From the NCBI RefSeq assembly GCF_021033825.1, contig NZ_JAIFXZ010000018.1, forward strand, positions 1 to 59,697: a stretch of 59,697 nucleotides of DNA. The letters are read 5' to 3'. The DNA comes from Dietzia aurantiaca. GTDB lineage: Bacteria > Actinomycetota > Actinomycetes > Mycobacteriales > Mycobacteriaceae. Numbering within the stretch: the first letter of the stretch is position 1; the number at the start of each line of letters is the position of its first letter. This document shows, piece by piece, positions 1-8,595 of the stretch. The position numbers and the translations under genes were made by a program. Under the pieces are notes generated by a model that ran no database searches, was not told the origin of the DNA, and saw only the letters and a program-made list of their open reading frames with translations.

Positions 1-168
1 ATGTCGATTGCCGAGCTCTCCGTGACCGTGGGGCGCACCAAGAACGCTCTTCGCCCGGTCCTCCGCCATCTCGTCGAGGACGGAAGAGTGATCCCCACCG
101 CCGGGCCCCGGAGCAGACACCGTCGATATCTGCTGCCGGAGCCGACGACCAGAGACTGCGAGACGTGA
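1..168 (+). CDS. C-terminal end of a winged-helix protein (truncated by window edge)
   Basis: The open frame runs from the first base to a TGA at 166-168 and encodes 55 residues. The pattern (SIAELSVTVGRTKNALRPVL, then LVEDGRV and a basic RSRHRRYLL tail) looks like a winged helix-turn-helix: a recognition helix followed by a short beta wing. Such wings end several families, including AlbA_2-type ATP-binding regulators near restriction systems, but the visible part is too short to choose. The ATG at base 1 is probably an internal Met rather than the true start, because no upstream sequence is available. It converges on the hsd operon. Confidence 0.45.
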   Translation: MSIAELSVTVGRTKNALRPVLRHLVEDGRVIPTAGPRSRHRRYLLPEPTTRDCET

Positions 169-181
169 CCTGGGGACTGTT

Positions 182-203
182 AGATTAGGTACCCCCCTAA
201 TCT
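182..203. terminator. AT-rich hairpin between convergent genes
   Basis: AGATTAGG (182-189) is the exact reverse complement of CCTAATCT (196-203), with a 6-nt loop. A related word, ACAGATTA, recurs near 234. The hairpin lies between the end of the winged-helix gene and the end of hsdS, so a bidirectional terminator is plausible. There is no clear T-tract. Confidence 0.35.
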
Positions 204-261
204 GACACTGATCCTCAATTTTCGCGATTAGTGACAGATTACGGCGGCGCCCCTCCGCCAC

Positions 262-1338
262 TCAGAGCACCGCCTCGGCGGCCTGCTCGGCATCCTTGAC
301 GGTGATCCGGCCGTTCATGAGAATGGGAAGCAGTTCGTCGCGGGTGCGGGCCAGCGAGTCAATCTCCAACGAAGCTGCTACGGATCGGTCGTATAGGGGA
401 TCCACCGTCGACCGCACGACCGCGACCCAATCATCGAGCGGCACTGCTACCGTCTCAGTGGCCAAGTCCGACTTATTCAAATGTATTACGGTCGTGGCGA
501 CTTTTGACCGCTCGATAAGACTTAGCGGCCCTTCAAGCGCAACCATTGCCACGGCGTTACCATATTTTGCACTGGAAACCTTCATGACACGCTGATTAAC
601 TAGAGCCGCTGGGCCCGCCCAGCGTGTTGCTCGGAACTCTGCATCCATTCCGACGAGAAGGGTCCCCGGCTCAGCAATTATTTCGTTGCGACGAATTTCT
701 TTCGTCCAGACCTTACACCTGAAGCTCTTAAGATCTCTGATGCGAATAAGTGGGCGGCCGGTTCCCGGCTCCGAGAAGTGCTCTCCCTTGAATGCTTCGC
801 CGAACTTGAATGTGAAGGCCTCTACTAGTGGAAGTCGGGTAGTCGGAGTTCTACGAACCAATCCGCGAATCAACTGATCGCCCACCTCAATGACCTGCCG
901 GTTCGCGGCGATCTTATCGTCCAGCGCGCCGATGACCTCAGAGATCGCGTCCTGTACGCCTCGGGGAGGGACCAATACCGGAACGTGTTTAATGTAATTC
1001 CGATTCAGCATCGGCTGAACGCTACCGGAATCGAATCCCGCTAGATCAAGCGTCTCGAACAGATGGTACAACCACTTGGGGTTGTTTCCTTTGAAATCCG
1101 TAGCGTAAAGGGTCGTATTCAGTGGCCAGAAGTCGGTTTCGCTCCACTGAGGCTTTCCGAGATTAGTCGCTCGTCCGACCGCAAACCCGGGCCCTTCCAC
1201 CATTGCTTCGTGGTGAGTTCCATTGAGCTTCCCAGCCGAAACGACAGGAAAGGCTCCGGGTACGCGTTCAGAACTGGGCAGATCGAATCCTCGCCTGAGT
1301 TCGATCACGTCGTCGAGAGTCGCGCTTCTCCAGTTCAC
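262..1338 (-). CDS. hsdS: Type I restriction-modification specificity subunit HsdS
   Basis: This 358-residue subunit would recognise the bipartite DNA target for the HsdM methylase. Two target-recognition regions (about residues 1-125 and 165-310) are each followed by a helical spacer: ISEVIGALDDKIAANRQ near 130 and a second at about 325-350 containing LARTRDELLPILMNGRI. That is the usual TRD-helix-TRD-helix plan, slightly shorter than most HsdS. The start is GTG at 1338, overlapping the hsdM stop by 4 bp (GTGA), so translation is coupled. The recognition regions are visibly more AT-rich than hsdM (for example 470-600 and 1000-1150), as expected for specificity domains that recombine between strains. 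Confidence 0.93.
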   Translation of the reverse strand: MNWRSATLDDVIELRRGFDLPSSERVPGAFPVVSAGKLNGTHHEAMVEGPGFAVGRATNLGKPQWSETDFWPLNTTLYATDFKGNNPKWLYHLFETLDLAGFDSGSVQPMLNRNYIKHVPVLVPPRGVQDAISEVIGALDDKIAANRQVIEVGDQLIRGLVRRTPTTRLPLVEAFTFKFGEAFKGEHFSEPGTGRPLIRIRDLKSFRCKVWTKEIRRNEIIAEPGTLLVGMDAEFRATRWAGPAALVNQRVMKVSSAKYGNAVAMVALEGPLSLIERSKVATTVIHLNKSDLATETVAVPLDDWVAVVRSTVDPLYDRSVAASLEIDSLARTRDELLPILMNGRITVKDAEQAAEAVL

Positions 1339-2942
1339 GCGAGCCTCCCCAACTGCTCGCGAACCACGGCATCGAGCCGGGCCGACTCGTCCAACGCTGC
1401 GGTGAGCTCTCCGGTCAGCCGTGCGATCTTCTCGTCGATCGGCTCAAGATCCTCTTCCGCCTCGGGCACACCCACGTAGCGGCCCGGGGTGAGCGCGTAG
1501 CCGGCAGCCTTGATCTCCTCGAGCGTCGCCGACCTGCAGAAGCCGGCCACGTCCTCGTACTCGCCCATCGCGGAGGGGCGCCCGCGCCAGGAGCGGAACG
1601 TCTCGGCGATACGCTGCAGGTCCTCCTCGCTCAGCGTCCGCTCCACGCGGTCGATCATGTGGCCGAGTTCGCGGGCGTCGATGAACAGCACCTGCCCCCG
1701 ACGATCCACCGAGCCGCCCTTGCCAGCGGCCTTGTTCTTGGCGAAGAACCACACGCACACCGGGATGCCCGTCGCCCGGAATAACTGCCCCGGCAGGGCG
1801 ACGATGCACTGCACCACGTCGCCCTCGACCATCGCCTTGCGGATGTCGCCCTCGCCGCTGGTCGAGGTGGTCATGGTCCCGTTGGCCATCACCACGCCGG
1901 CCTCGCCGTTCGGCGCCAGCTTGGACAGGATGTGCTGCATCCACGCGTAGTTGGCGTTGCGCTTGGGCGGCACCCCGTAGACCCACCGCGGATCGTCCTC
2001 GCGTCGCGCCCAGTCCTTGATGTTGAACGGCGGGTTGGCCATCACGTAGTCGGCCTGCATGTCCGGGTGGATGTCCCGGGCAAAGGTGTCGCCCCAGCGC
2101 GAGCCGAGGCCCTGCGAGTCGATCCCGTGGATCGCCAGGTTCATCTTGGCCATCCGCCACGTGCGCTCGTTGAGCTCCTGTCCGTACACGGCGACGTTGG
2201 TCGGATCCTCCTTGTGGCCCTCGAGGAACTTCTCCGTCTGCACGAACATGCCCCCCGACCCACAGCACGGGTCGTACACGCGCCCCGAGTGTGGCTCGAG
2301 GATCTCCACCAGCGTCCGCACCACCACGGGCGGGGTGTAGAACTCGCCGCCGCGCTTGCCCTCTGCCTTGGCGAACTTGTCCAGGAAGTACTCGTAGACC
2401 TCCCCGAGCAGATCCCGCGCCTTGGAAGCGCCACCACCGGTGAAACGCGCCGCGTTGAACAGGTCCACGAGCTCACCCAGTCGGCGCTGCTCCACATTGT
2501 CGCGACCGAACAACACCGGCAGCGTGCCCACCAACGACTCGTTGGCCTGCATCAACGCGCGCATCGCGGCGTCGATCAGCTCACCGATCGACTGCGCGTC
2601 GTTGGTCGACGACGCCGGGATGCCCTTGGCATGCCGCGAAAGGTACTCCCAGCGCGCCTCGGCGGGCACCCAGAACACGCCCGAGCCCAGGTACTCGTCG
2701 GCGTCCTCGAGCGTCTCCGCGAGGTAGGCCTCGTCCTCACCGGCCAGCTCCTCGCGGATCGCGTCCCGGCGCTCTTCGAAGGCGTCCGAGACATATTTGA
2801 GAAACACCAACCCCAGCACGACGTCCTTGTACTGCGACGCATCCATGGACCCGCGGAGCTTGTCCGCCGCCTTCCACAGCGTGTCCTTGAGTTCCTTGGG
2901 GGTCGATGCCTCCATGGGCATCGGAACCAGCACTTTCGCCAT
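1335..2942 (-). CDS. hsdM: Type I restriction-modification DNA N6-adenine methyltransferase HsdM
   Basis: The 535-residue methylase has the HsdM N-terminal helical domain (about 15-150), a TPPVVVRTLVEIL segment, the SAM-binding motif DPCCGSGG near residue 225, and the catalytic motif NPPF near 310. Together with HsdS it would form the modification enzyme. I chose ATG 2942 (MAKVLVPMP...). It shares its first base with the last base of the upstream TGA stop, and a longer frame would run deep into that gene. The next gene, hsdS, starts inside the hsdM stop. No restriction subunit (HsdR) is in the window; it may lie beyond the left edge or be missing. Confidence 0.95.
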   Translation of the reverse strand: MAKVLVPMPMEASTPKELKDTLWKAADKLRGSMDASQYKDVVLGLVFLKYVSDAFEERRDAIREELAGEDEAYLAETLEDADEYLGSGVFWVPAEARWEYLSRHAKGIPASSTNDAQSIGELIDAAMRALMQANESLVGTLPVLFGRDNVEQRRLGELVDLFNAARFTGGGASKARDLLGEVYEYFLDKFAKAEGKRGGEFYTPPVVVRTLVEILEPHSGRVYDPCCGSGGMFVQTEKFLEGHKEDPTNVAVYGQELNERTWRMAKMNLAIHGIDSQGLGSRWGDTFARDIHPDMQADYVMANPPFNIKDWARREDDPRWVYGVPPKRNANYAWMQHILSKLAPNGEAGVVMANGTMTTSTSGEGDIRKAMVEGDVVQCIVALPGQLFRATGIPVCVWFFAKNKAAGKGGSVDRRGQVLFIDARELGHMIDRVERTLSEEDLQRIAETFRSWRGRPSAMGEYEDVAGFCRSATLEEIKAAGYALTPGRYVGVPEAEEDLEPIDEKIARLTGELTAALDESARLDAVVREQLGRLA

Positions 2943-4924
2943 CAGGCGTTCTCCTCGTAGTTCTGATCTGAATAGTCGTGGTCTATGCGCAGCGTGCCCG
3001 CCGCGAGTCCGTCGGAAAGTTCTGTGGTGAGCGCGTCGAGCGCACGCAGTTCGGCCAGGAGCCGTGCCCGATGCTCGGCGGCCCGTGCCGCCACCGCGCG
3101 CCAAGGGCTACAGGCGTCGACGACGACGGTGCGCAGCCGCCAGGAACGGCAATCCGATCCCCGCGAAGCCGAAATATCTCGAACCGCGAGCTCGGGAAGA
3201 ATACGTCGCGATCCCTCGACCGGCTCCAGACACCGCAGGATCCGCGCCGGCGCCTGAACGGCATTGCCGCCGACTGCGTCGATGATCGCGGCCGGCCCCC
3301 TCGTCGTCGTAAACACCACGTCGCCCGGCTCCGTGAGCCGGAACCGAGGTGCGCCACGGACCAGCGCCACCAGGTCGACCGACCGTGACCCGATCGCGCA
3401 CTGCCCGCGCACCTCGTCCGGGCCGATCACCCCGATGCCGCCCGAACCCGCCGCGAAGACCTCCGCGGGGATGCGCACGCCCGTGATCACCCGCGCCGGC
3501 CGGTGCCGTCCCGAGGTCGCCGCCTTCCACGGCAGCGAGTGATCAGCCGCAGCTCCGGCAGCCACCACCTCGACCCCGTCGAGCACTCCGGACGCCGACG
3601 CATCGCGCTTCTCCCACAGTCGGGCCAGCGCATCACCGCCGTCCTCGACCAGGTGATCGGTCAACGGCAACGCCAGAGCGTCGAGGGCAACCACGGCCTC
3701 GGTGACGCGATGTGCGCTGCGCAGGAACGCATGTGAGCGGCGCGTCCCACCGCCCTGCAGCGCTGCCGCGATGTCGTGGGCCACCGCGCTGTTCTCCGCG
3801 TCGTCGAGCGCATGGCCCGCGTGCTCACCGAACGTGGTGAACTGACGCTCGGACTCCGCTTCACCGGGGTGGCCCAGCGCCCAGAGCGCCAGACGGCGAC
3901 GCCCTCCGAAGCGGCACAGACCCGCAGGCAACCGCGCCACATACCGCAGCGGTGCGAGATACCCGCCTGGTTCCTCACCCAGCACACGGCGACGAAGCGC
4001 CGGATTCGGCAGCCGGTCGACCAGCAGCGGTGACGGGGCCACCACCAATGCGGCACTCCCGGGTTCCAAGCCGATCACCGTCTGATCGAGATCGTCGAAG
4101 AACGTCTCCGCATCGGCCGGCGCCAGCGATATCCACTGCCCCACCACCAGGGTCTCCACGCACGAACCGGCGGGCTCGAACTGCACCCCGAGCGCCGCGA
4201 GGTAGCGCCACAGCAGCTGATCGACCGGATTCGTGACCTGGCCCGGGGCGACGATCCGCGGACGACCGGACTCGGGCAATGACTCCAAGACTCGAACTAG
4301 AAGCCGCAGCCCTCCCGGCCCCCGCGGCACGAGTGCCCTCTCCGAGTCCTCAGCGACTGCGGAGACAACCGACGTCAGTAGACGATCCCCCTGAACCGTC
4401 AGGGTCTCCGACCCGAGGCGGGAACCGCTCGTCTCCTGCTTAGCCACCAGCTTCCCCAGCACGCGGGAGGCCGTCACGCCCGCCTCGGCCAGTGTATCGA
4501 CCTGAGCGGTCAGCTCGGTGTCATCGAGTGCGGACGCGGCATCCGTCAGAGAAAGGACCGGATCGACGTCCGCCTGCGCGAGTAAGAGAAGAACGTCGTC
4601 CGGATCGCTCTCGGAGAGAGGCGAGCCCGACAGCGCGTGGAGGAGCAGTAACGCGGAGGCGTCCGCCAGGCGGACGGCGACGGCATCCGCGAGGGTCGAG
4701 TGAAGGAGTGCATCAGCACGCGCTTCACGGTTGTTTCCCCTGCCGGTCTCTTCCAACCATCGGCCGACCTCGTCGGCATCGAACACGAGTGAGGACGAAA
4801 CCACCGGTGTGGGGAACGGCGAGTCGGACCCCGCACTTCGTCGGCGCCAGGTCGACACGACCGGCCGCCGCACGCCGGCGAGGTCGGCGACCTGCTGCAT
4901 GGTCAGGGTTTCCTGCGGCCGCAC
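2942..4924 (-). CDS. HTH protein with degenerate N6-methylase-like body, first gene of the hsd operon
   Basis: The 660-residue protein opens with a helix-turn-helix (TMQQVADLAGVRRPVVSTWR, residues 8-27) and a FDADEVGRWLEETGR segment. These resemble the N-termini of many actinobacterial N-6 DNA methylases. The middle keeps methylase-like stretches (ALVVAPSPLLVDRLPNP; RYVARLPAGLCRFGGRRRLA), but I find neither a DPxxGxG SAM motif nor NPPF/NPPY. The C-terminal third (for example GDVVFTTTRGPAAIIDAVGG) resembles HsdS-like target-recognition segments. Translation is coupled to hsdM through TGATG. The start is GTG 4924 with a G-rich ribosome site; an ATG at 4900 is the alternative. It may be a DNA-binding accessory or regulatory subunit. 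That function is inferred, not known. Confidence 0.6.
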   Translation of the reverse strand: MRPQETLTMQQVADLAGVRRPVVSTWRRRSAGSDSPFPTPVVSSSLVFDADEVGRWLEETGRGNNREARADALLHSTLADAVAVRLADASALLLLHALSGSPLSESDPDDVLLLLAQADVDPVLSLTDAASALDDTELTAQVDTLAEAGVTASRVLGKLVAKQETSGSRLGSETLTVQGDRLLTSVVSAVAEDSERALVPRGPGGLRLLVRVLESLPESGRPRIVAPGQVTNPVDQLLWRYLAALGVQFEPAGSCVETLVVGQWISLAPADAETFFDDLDQTVIGLEPGSAALVVAPSPLLVDRLPNPALRRRVLGEEPGGYLAPLRYVARLPAGLCRFGGRRRLALWALGHPGEAESERQFTTFGEHAGHALDDAENSAVAHDIAAALQGGGTRRSHAFLRSAHRVTEAVVALDALALPLTDHLVEDGGDALARLWEKRDASASGVLDGVEVVAAGAAADHSLPWKAATSGRHRPARVITGVRIPAEVFAAGSGGIGVIGPDEVRGQCAIGSRSVDLVALVRGAPRFRLTEPGDVVFTTTRGPAAIIDAVGGNAVQAPARILRCLEPVEGSRRILPELAVRDISASRGSDCRSWRLRTVVVDACSPWRAVAARAAEHRARLLAELRALDALTTELSDGLAAGTLRIDHDYSDQNYEENA

Positions 4925-5114
4925 CGAGCCACCCCCTCACGTCACTCTGGTCACCAGTGCGAATGACGCTACCGCTCAACATCGAGTGATTAAGCATGGC
5001 CTCCGCTAACACCCCTTATCGCGTGACTGGTTTTACGAATTGAGGGGTGCCATCCAGTGTGGTTGCCGGGCCGACGCCCAAGTCCAACCCAAGCCCCTTC
5101 ACAAGGAGACCACG

Positions 5115-5732
5115 ATGACCTCGACCTCTATCCGCACCTATGCCACGGCGTCCGTGGCCACCGCCCTGCTCGGAGCCAGCGCGGTCCTTGCACCCGCCCT
5201 TGCCGTGGCGCAGCCCCTCGCGCCGTCCGACATCATCAAGATCGACTCCCCGGAGCTACAGGTGCGGGTCAGCGGCGATACTGCCCACGTCACCGTGGCC
5301 GCGCCGAAGGACATGGTCTGCGTGGGCCCGCTGGTCGTCGAAGGCTCGATCGATGCCGACGACATCGACCCCGAGAACATCGATGAGACGTTCTTCGAGG
5401 ACCTGTTCGACGAGGCTGTCTGGCCCACCGAGGAGAAGGACCTCCATGCGGTGGTCAACGAGGGCAGCCCCCTCGCGGACGAGCCGGGGGTGTCGGTCAG
5501 CCCGCTCAAGGTCAGCGTGCCCGACCTCAATGATGGCGCCTACGTCGCCACCTCCCTGTGCGTGACCGAGGACAGCATCAACACCACCAACGCGGCAGAC
5601 CAGTTCAGCACCTACGCGGACGCGGACTACCCGGTGCAGATCCACCTGCGCAACTTCTCCGTCACCACCACCGGCAGCGTGAGCCTGGGCAGCGCCGACG
5701 TCTTCGGCAGCCTCGGCAGCATGGGCAGCTGA
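5115..5732 (+). CDS. Secreted protein of unknown function
   Basis: The 205-residue protein has a classical signal peptide: a short basic start, then the hydrophobic ATALLGASAVLAPALAVAQP with probable cleavage after AVA. The mature part is acidic, has two cysteines that could pair (MVCVGP and SLCVTE), and ends in a Gly/Ser-rich tail (SLGSADVFGSLGSMGS). I do not recognise a family. ATG 5115 is chosen because AAGGAG lies 8 nt upstream, although the frame is open from 5040. It is followed by a strong hairpin terminator and so forms a single-gene unit. Confidence 0.8.
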   Translation: MTSTSIRTYATASVATALLGASAVLAPALAVAQPLAPSDIIKIDSPELQVRVSGDTAHVTVAAPKDMVCVGPLVVEGSIDADDIDPENIDETFFEDLFDEAVWPTEEKDLHAVVNEGSPLADEPGVSVSPLKVSVPDLNDGAYVATSLCVTEDSINTTNAADQFSTYADADYPVQIHLRNFSVTTTGSVSLGSADVFGSLGSMGS

Positions 5733-5782
5733 CGGCGGAGACTTCGGCGGTCATCACCGACTACGGCCGTCGCCGGTAACCG

Positions 5783-5818
5783 CCTGCAGCCGCCCCGATC
5801 GTCCGGGGCGGCTGCAGG
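5783..5818. terminator. Hairpin terminator after the secreted protein gene
   Basis: A perfect 14-bp inverted repeat (5783-5796 and 5805-5818) with an 8-nt loop is built on CCTGCAGCCGCCCC. It has no U-tract, which is common for actinobacterial terminators. It separates the secreted-protein gene from the alcohol dehydrogenase gene. Confidence 0.75.
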
Positions 5819-5875
5819 CCGTGCGCTGGATAACTACTGTGGCGAGAGCACCAGCCTCGATCTACGGGAGAAACC

Positions 5876-6934
5876 ATGGACGTCGCCGCCGTTACTGCGA
5901 TCGCACCAGACGCACCGTTGGAGAAGACCACGATCCGCCGGCGGGACACCGGCCCGGACGACGTGCTCATCAGGATCGAGTTCGCGGGCATCTGCCACTC
6001 GGACATCCACCACGCGCGCGGAGAGTGGGGACGCACCATGTACCCCACGACACCAGGTCACGAGATCGTCGGGATCGTCCGCGAGGTCGGCTCGGAGGTC
6101 ACCCGGCATGCGGTCGGTGACCGCGTGGGCGTGGGCTGCATGGTGGGCGCCTGCCACGAATGTTCCTCGTGCGAGGCCGGCCAGGAACAGGAATGCGAGC
6201 GCGGGGCGGTGATGACCTACGGCTCCCCGCTGCCCGAGGACTCGGTCGAGGGCACCACCACGCAGGGCGGATATTCGACACACATCGTGGTGGAGGAGCG
6301 CATGGTCGTCTCCGTCCCTGAGGACCTGGATCCGGCAGCCGCCACACCACTGCTGTGCGCGGGTGTCACCATGTTCTCGCCGCTACGGCAGTGGAACGTC
6401 GGCCCTGGTTCAAAAGTCGCGGTGATCGGCATGGGCGGGCTCGGACACGTGGGCGTGCAACTCGCCGTGGCGATGGGCGCCGAGGTCACCGTCCTGTCGC
6501 AGACCACCTCCAAACGGGACGATTCGCTGCGCTTCGGCGCCGTCGAGCACTACGCGACCGCCGGCGACGAGGGCAAGCAGAACCTGCGCAACCTGATCGG
6601 CACCTTCGACGTCATCCTCAACACCGTGTCCGCCCCGCTGCCGCTCGACCAGTTCATGCGCACACTCAAGCCGCGCGGCGCAATGGTGGAGATCGGGATC
6701 CCCAGCGAGCCGATGTCGCTGCGCGCGGGGTCGGTGACAGGCGGGCGCAAGATCCTCACCGGGTCGATGATCGGCGGCATCCCCGAGACCCAGGAGATGC
6801 TGGACTTCTGTGCCGAGCACGGGATCACCGCCGAGATCGAGTTGATCGCGGCGGACACGATCAACGAGGCCTACGACCGCGTGGTCCGTTCGGACGTGCG
6901 CTACCGCTTCGTGATCGACGCCAAGACGTTCTAA
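5876..6934 (+). CDS. Zinc-dependent alcohol dehydrogenase (MDR superfamily, cinnamyl-alcohol dehydrogenase-like)
   Basis: The 352-residue enzyme would interconvert alcohols and aldehydes with NAD(P)H. Catalytic zinc ligands are visible in GICHSD (Cys40) and PGHE (His62). The structural-zinc cysteines are at about 93, 96, 99 and 107 (GACHECSSC...QEC). The Rossmann motif GMGGLGHVGVQLA begins near 185, and length matches the family. The pattern fits the NADP-preferring YahK/AdhC branch, but the substrate cannot be read from sequence. ATG 5876 has GGGAG a few bases upstream. It stands alone between a terminator and a convergent gene 16 bp away. Confidence 0.92.
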   Translation: MDVAAVTAIAPDAPLEKTTIRRRDTGPDDVLIRIEFAGICHSDIHHARGEWGRTMYPTTPGHEIVGIVREVGSEVTRHAVGDRVGVGCMVGACHECSSCEAGQEQECERGAVMTYGSPLPEDSVEGTTTQGGYSTHIVVEERMVVSVPEDLDPAAATPLLCAGVTMFSPLRQWNVGPGSKVAVIGMGGLGHVGVQLAVAMGAEVTVLSQTTSKRDDSLRFGAVEHYATAGDEGKQNLRNLIGTFDVILNTVSAPLPLDQFMRTLKPRGAMVEIGIPSEPMSLRAGSVTGGRKILTGSMIGGIPETQEMLDFCAEHGITAEIELIAADTINEAYDRVVRSDVRYRFVIDAKTF

Positions 6935-6950
6935 CACAAGAGCCGGGCCG

Positions 6951-7196
6951 TCAACGCCAGCCAAAGAACTGCATGCCGAAGAGCGTCACGAGGAGCACCA
7001 GGCCTGCGATGATGAGTGCGCATCCCTGTTCTTTCATGCTCGCGCCGAACCGACGCTTGAATTCCGTCCACTTGCCGTCCCAGAATCCCGGCTTGGCGTC
7101 GAGCGCCGGGTGTTCGTGGGGCCCTCCCGGCCGCCCCTGTGAGTCGGATGGCCAATTCTCATCGCTCATTGCCCAGTCATCCTTTACGTCATCCAT
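6951..7196 (-). CDS. Small single-span membrane protein, last gene of ESX-like cassette (immunity candidate)
   Basis: The 81-residue protein has a hydrophilic N-terminal half and one strong membrane segment near the C-terminus (ALIIAGLVLLVTLFGMQFFGW). ATG 7196 shares a base with the stop of the upstream effector-like gene (TGATG), so the two are translationally coupled. A TTG one codon earlier is also possible, as is an internal ATG at 7169. I recognise no family. A tightly linked small membrane protein after a putative glycine-zipper effector is the expected place for an immunity protein, but this is inference. Confidence 0.65.
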   Translation of the reverse strand: MDDVKDDWAMSDENWPSDSQGRPGGPHEHPALDAKPGFWDGKWTEFKRRFGASMKEQGCALIIAGLVLLVTLFGMQFFGWR

Positions 7197-8155
7197 CAAG
7201 AGAACTTTTCATGCACTGCGTCGCCGGCCTTCTGGCCCAGGTAGGTCCCGACCACCGCCCCGATCCCAGCGCCGATGAACGTGCCCACCGGCCCGAACAC
7301 TGTTCCGGCCGCAGCGCCGGCAGCGGCGCCCCCCAGAGCTCCCCCACCAAACGCGGCAGTCGTTTCCACGACAGCTTCACCGGTTGAGGTCTTTCCCTCG
7401 GCATGCGCCTTCATCCCGTCGTAGACCGTAAGCCCACCACCCAGCGGACCGGCGAGCCTTCCGAGGCCCCTCAAGCCAGCGCTCGCGGCACGCCCGAAGT
7501 CGTCTGGGACCGGATTCAACTTGTGCCTGCCCCGGGTGTCCGGATCGAGTTCGTCGGCGAAGTCCGGGTATCCCCGTGACGCCGCCGCCGTCATCGCGTC
7601 CACTCCCCGACCGGGCCACGGGTCATCCGGGCCCGGGAGCGGCGATCTGTCGACCTCCGAGGGGATGGCGCCGTAAAGCCGGGCGGCGATCTCGTCGATC
7701 TGCCCTCCATAGTCATCGTCGAGCGAGACCACGGTGTCCACCGCTAATCGGATCGCCTCGGCGTGCTCGTCGACAGTTGCCTGGTCAATGTCATCGCGAC
7801 CGGCGGCAGGACGCACCAACTCGTCTCCTACCTCGAGTCCGGCTCCTTCAGCCTCGGCAATCCGTTCGCGGACGGCCCGGACCGCCGAACCCAGGGCGGC
7901 CCGCGCTCTGCGGAGCACATCGGCGAGATCATCGAGCGCGTCGGCCAGCTTGGTGACATGTGCCCTTTCGAGCTCCACGGCATCGAGAACCGCGTCAGCG
8001 GCGAGTCCGTCCCAACCTTCGTCCAATGCCTCGCCGCCATCGGAGAGGATGCTCCGGGCGTCTTGTGCCACCGATGCCCGGCCCGCCACCGCATCGCCCG
8101 CCTCGATCAGGGCCCCGACCTCCCAGTTCCGGACCTGGCCCACCGAGTACGTCAT
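7196..8155 (-). CDS. WXG100/LXG-like type VII secretion effector candidate with glycine-zipper C-terminus
   Basis: The 319-residue protein starts with a helical WXG-like domain: SVGQVRNWEVGALIEAG, then EGWDGLAAD giving the W-x-G turn near residue 50, then a long alanine-rich coil to about 110. A charged middle region follows (110-235). The last 85 residues form a glycine/alanine-rich, weakly hydrophobic segment (FGGGALGGAAAGAAAG, then FIGAGIGAVVGTYLGQKAGD), the kind of glycine zipper seen in membrane-inserting proteins. ATG 8155 overlaps the upstream stop by 4 bp. In other ESX systems, membrane-depolarising LXG toxins carry such C-termini, so a toxin role is plausible. No ESX machinery lies in the window. 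Confidence 0.6.
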   Translation of the reverse strand: MTYSVGQVRNWEVGALIEAGDAVAGRASVAQDARSILSDGGEALDEGWDGLAADAVLDAVELERAHVTKLADALDDLADVLRRARAALGSAVRAVRERIAEAEGAGLEVGDELVRPAAGRDDIDQATVDEHAEAIRLAVDTVVSLDDDYGGQIDEIAARLYGAIPSEVDRSPLPGPDDPWPGRGVDAMTAAASRGYPDFADELDPDTRGRHKLNPVPDDFGRAASAGLRGLGRLAGPLGGGLTVYDGMKAHAEGKTSTGEAVVETTAAFGGGALGGAAAGAAAGTVFGPVGTFIGAGIGAVVGTYLGQKAGDAVHEKFS

Positions 8156-8460
8156 GGCCCCGCCACCGCCCCGAGCAGGGCGGCGAAGTCGGCGTCCTCC
8201 GCCTCGAGGAACCGGTGCGCCTGGTCCGCGAAATCCGCCAGTCCCGCGAGCCGGTCCGAACTCCGGGCCGCGCACACCGCCGCCGCGCCGCAGGCCCGGT
8301 CCAGCGCCTGCTCTACGGCCGAACCTCCCGGCAACGCCACCGCTACTCCTGCGGCCACCTGCGGGAACTCCACGTCTGCGACTCGGTCGCCGGACGCGCG
8401 GAACACGGAGACCGCACTGGTGATCTTCCCGGCATCCGCCCTGATCGTCCCGTCGGGCAT
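8152..8460 (-). CDS. EspC-like type VII secretion-associated small helical protein
   Basis: The 102-residue, cysteine-poor, alanine-rich protein is predicted to be a two-helix hairpin. It begins IRADAGKITSAVSVFRASGD and ends in an acidic helix with FADQAHRFLEAEDADF. Length and layout match EspC/DUF2580-type ESX-secretion targets, which pair with larger WXG effectors. It is the first gene of the cassette, with GAGGTGAG upstream of ATG 8460, and it overlaps the next gene by 4 bp. It is likely a secretion partner or chaperone for the downstream 319-residue protein. Assignment rests on pattern and context, not on a diagnostic motif. Confidence 0.6.
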   Translation of the reverse strand: MPDGTIRADAGKITSAVSVFRASGDRVADVEFPQVAAGVAVALPGGSAVEQALDRACGAAAVCAARSSDRLAGLADFADQAHRFLEAEDADFAALLGAVAGP

Positions 8461-8595
8461 GGGCTCACCTCGTCGTCGTCATCACAGTCCGTCACCTTCT
8501 ACGACGGGGCGACTACCGAGAATGGTTCCGGGAGCCGCCGACCTTCATCACGGCGACAACGACCACACGATGCCGTTTGCACGCATGTGCGGACG

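Noticed and set aside
1932-2960. 342-residue plus-strand frame opposite hsdM
   Set aside because: It mirrors hsdM in a GC-rich antisense frame and shows no domain pattern.
2943-3104. N-terminal extension of hsdM in the same frame
   Set aside because: It would lie inside the preceding gene and gives low-complexity Arg-rich residues; the TGATG junction and family N-terminus support the start at 2942.
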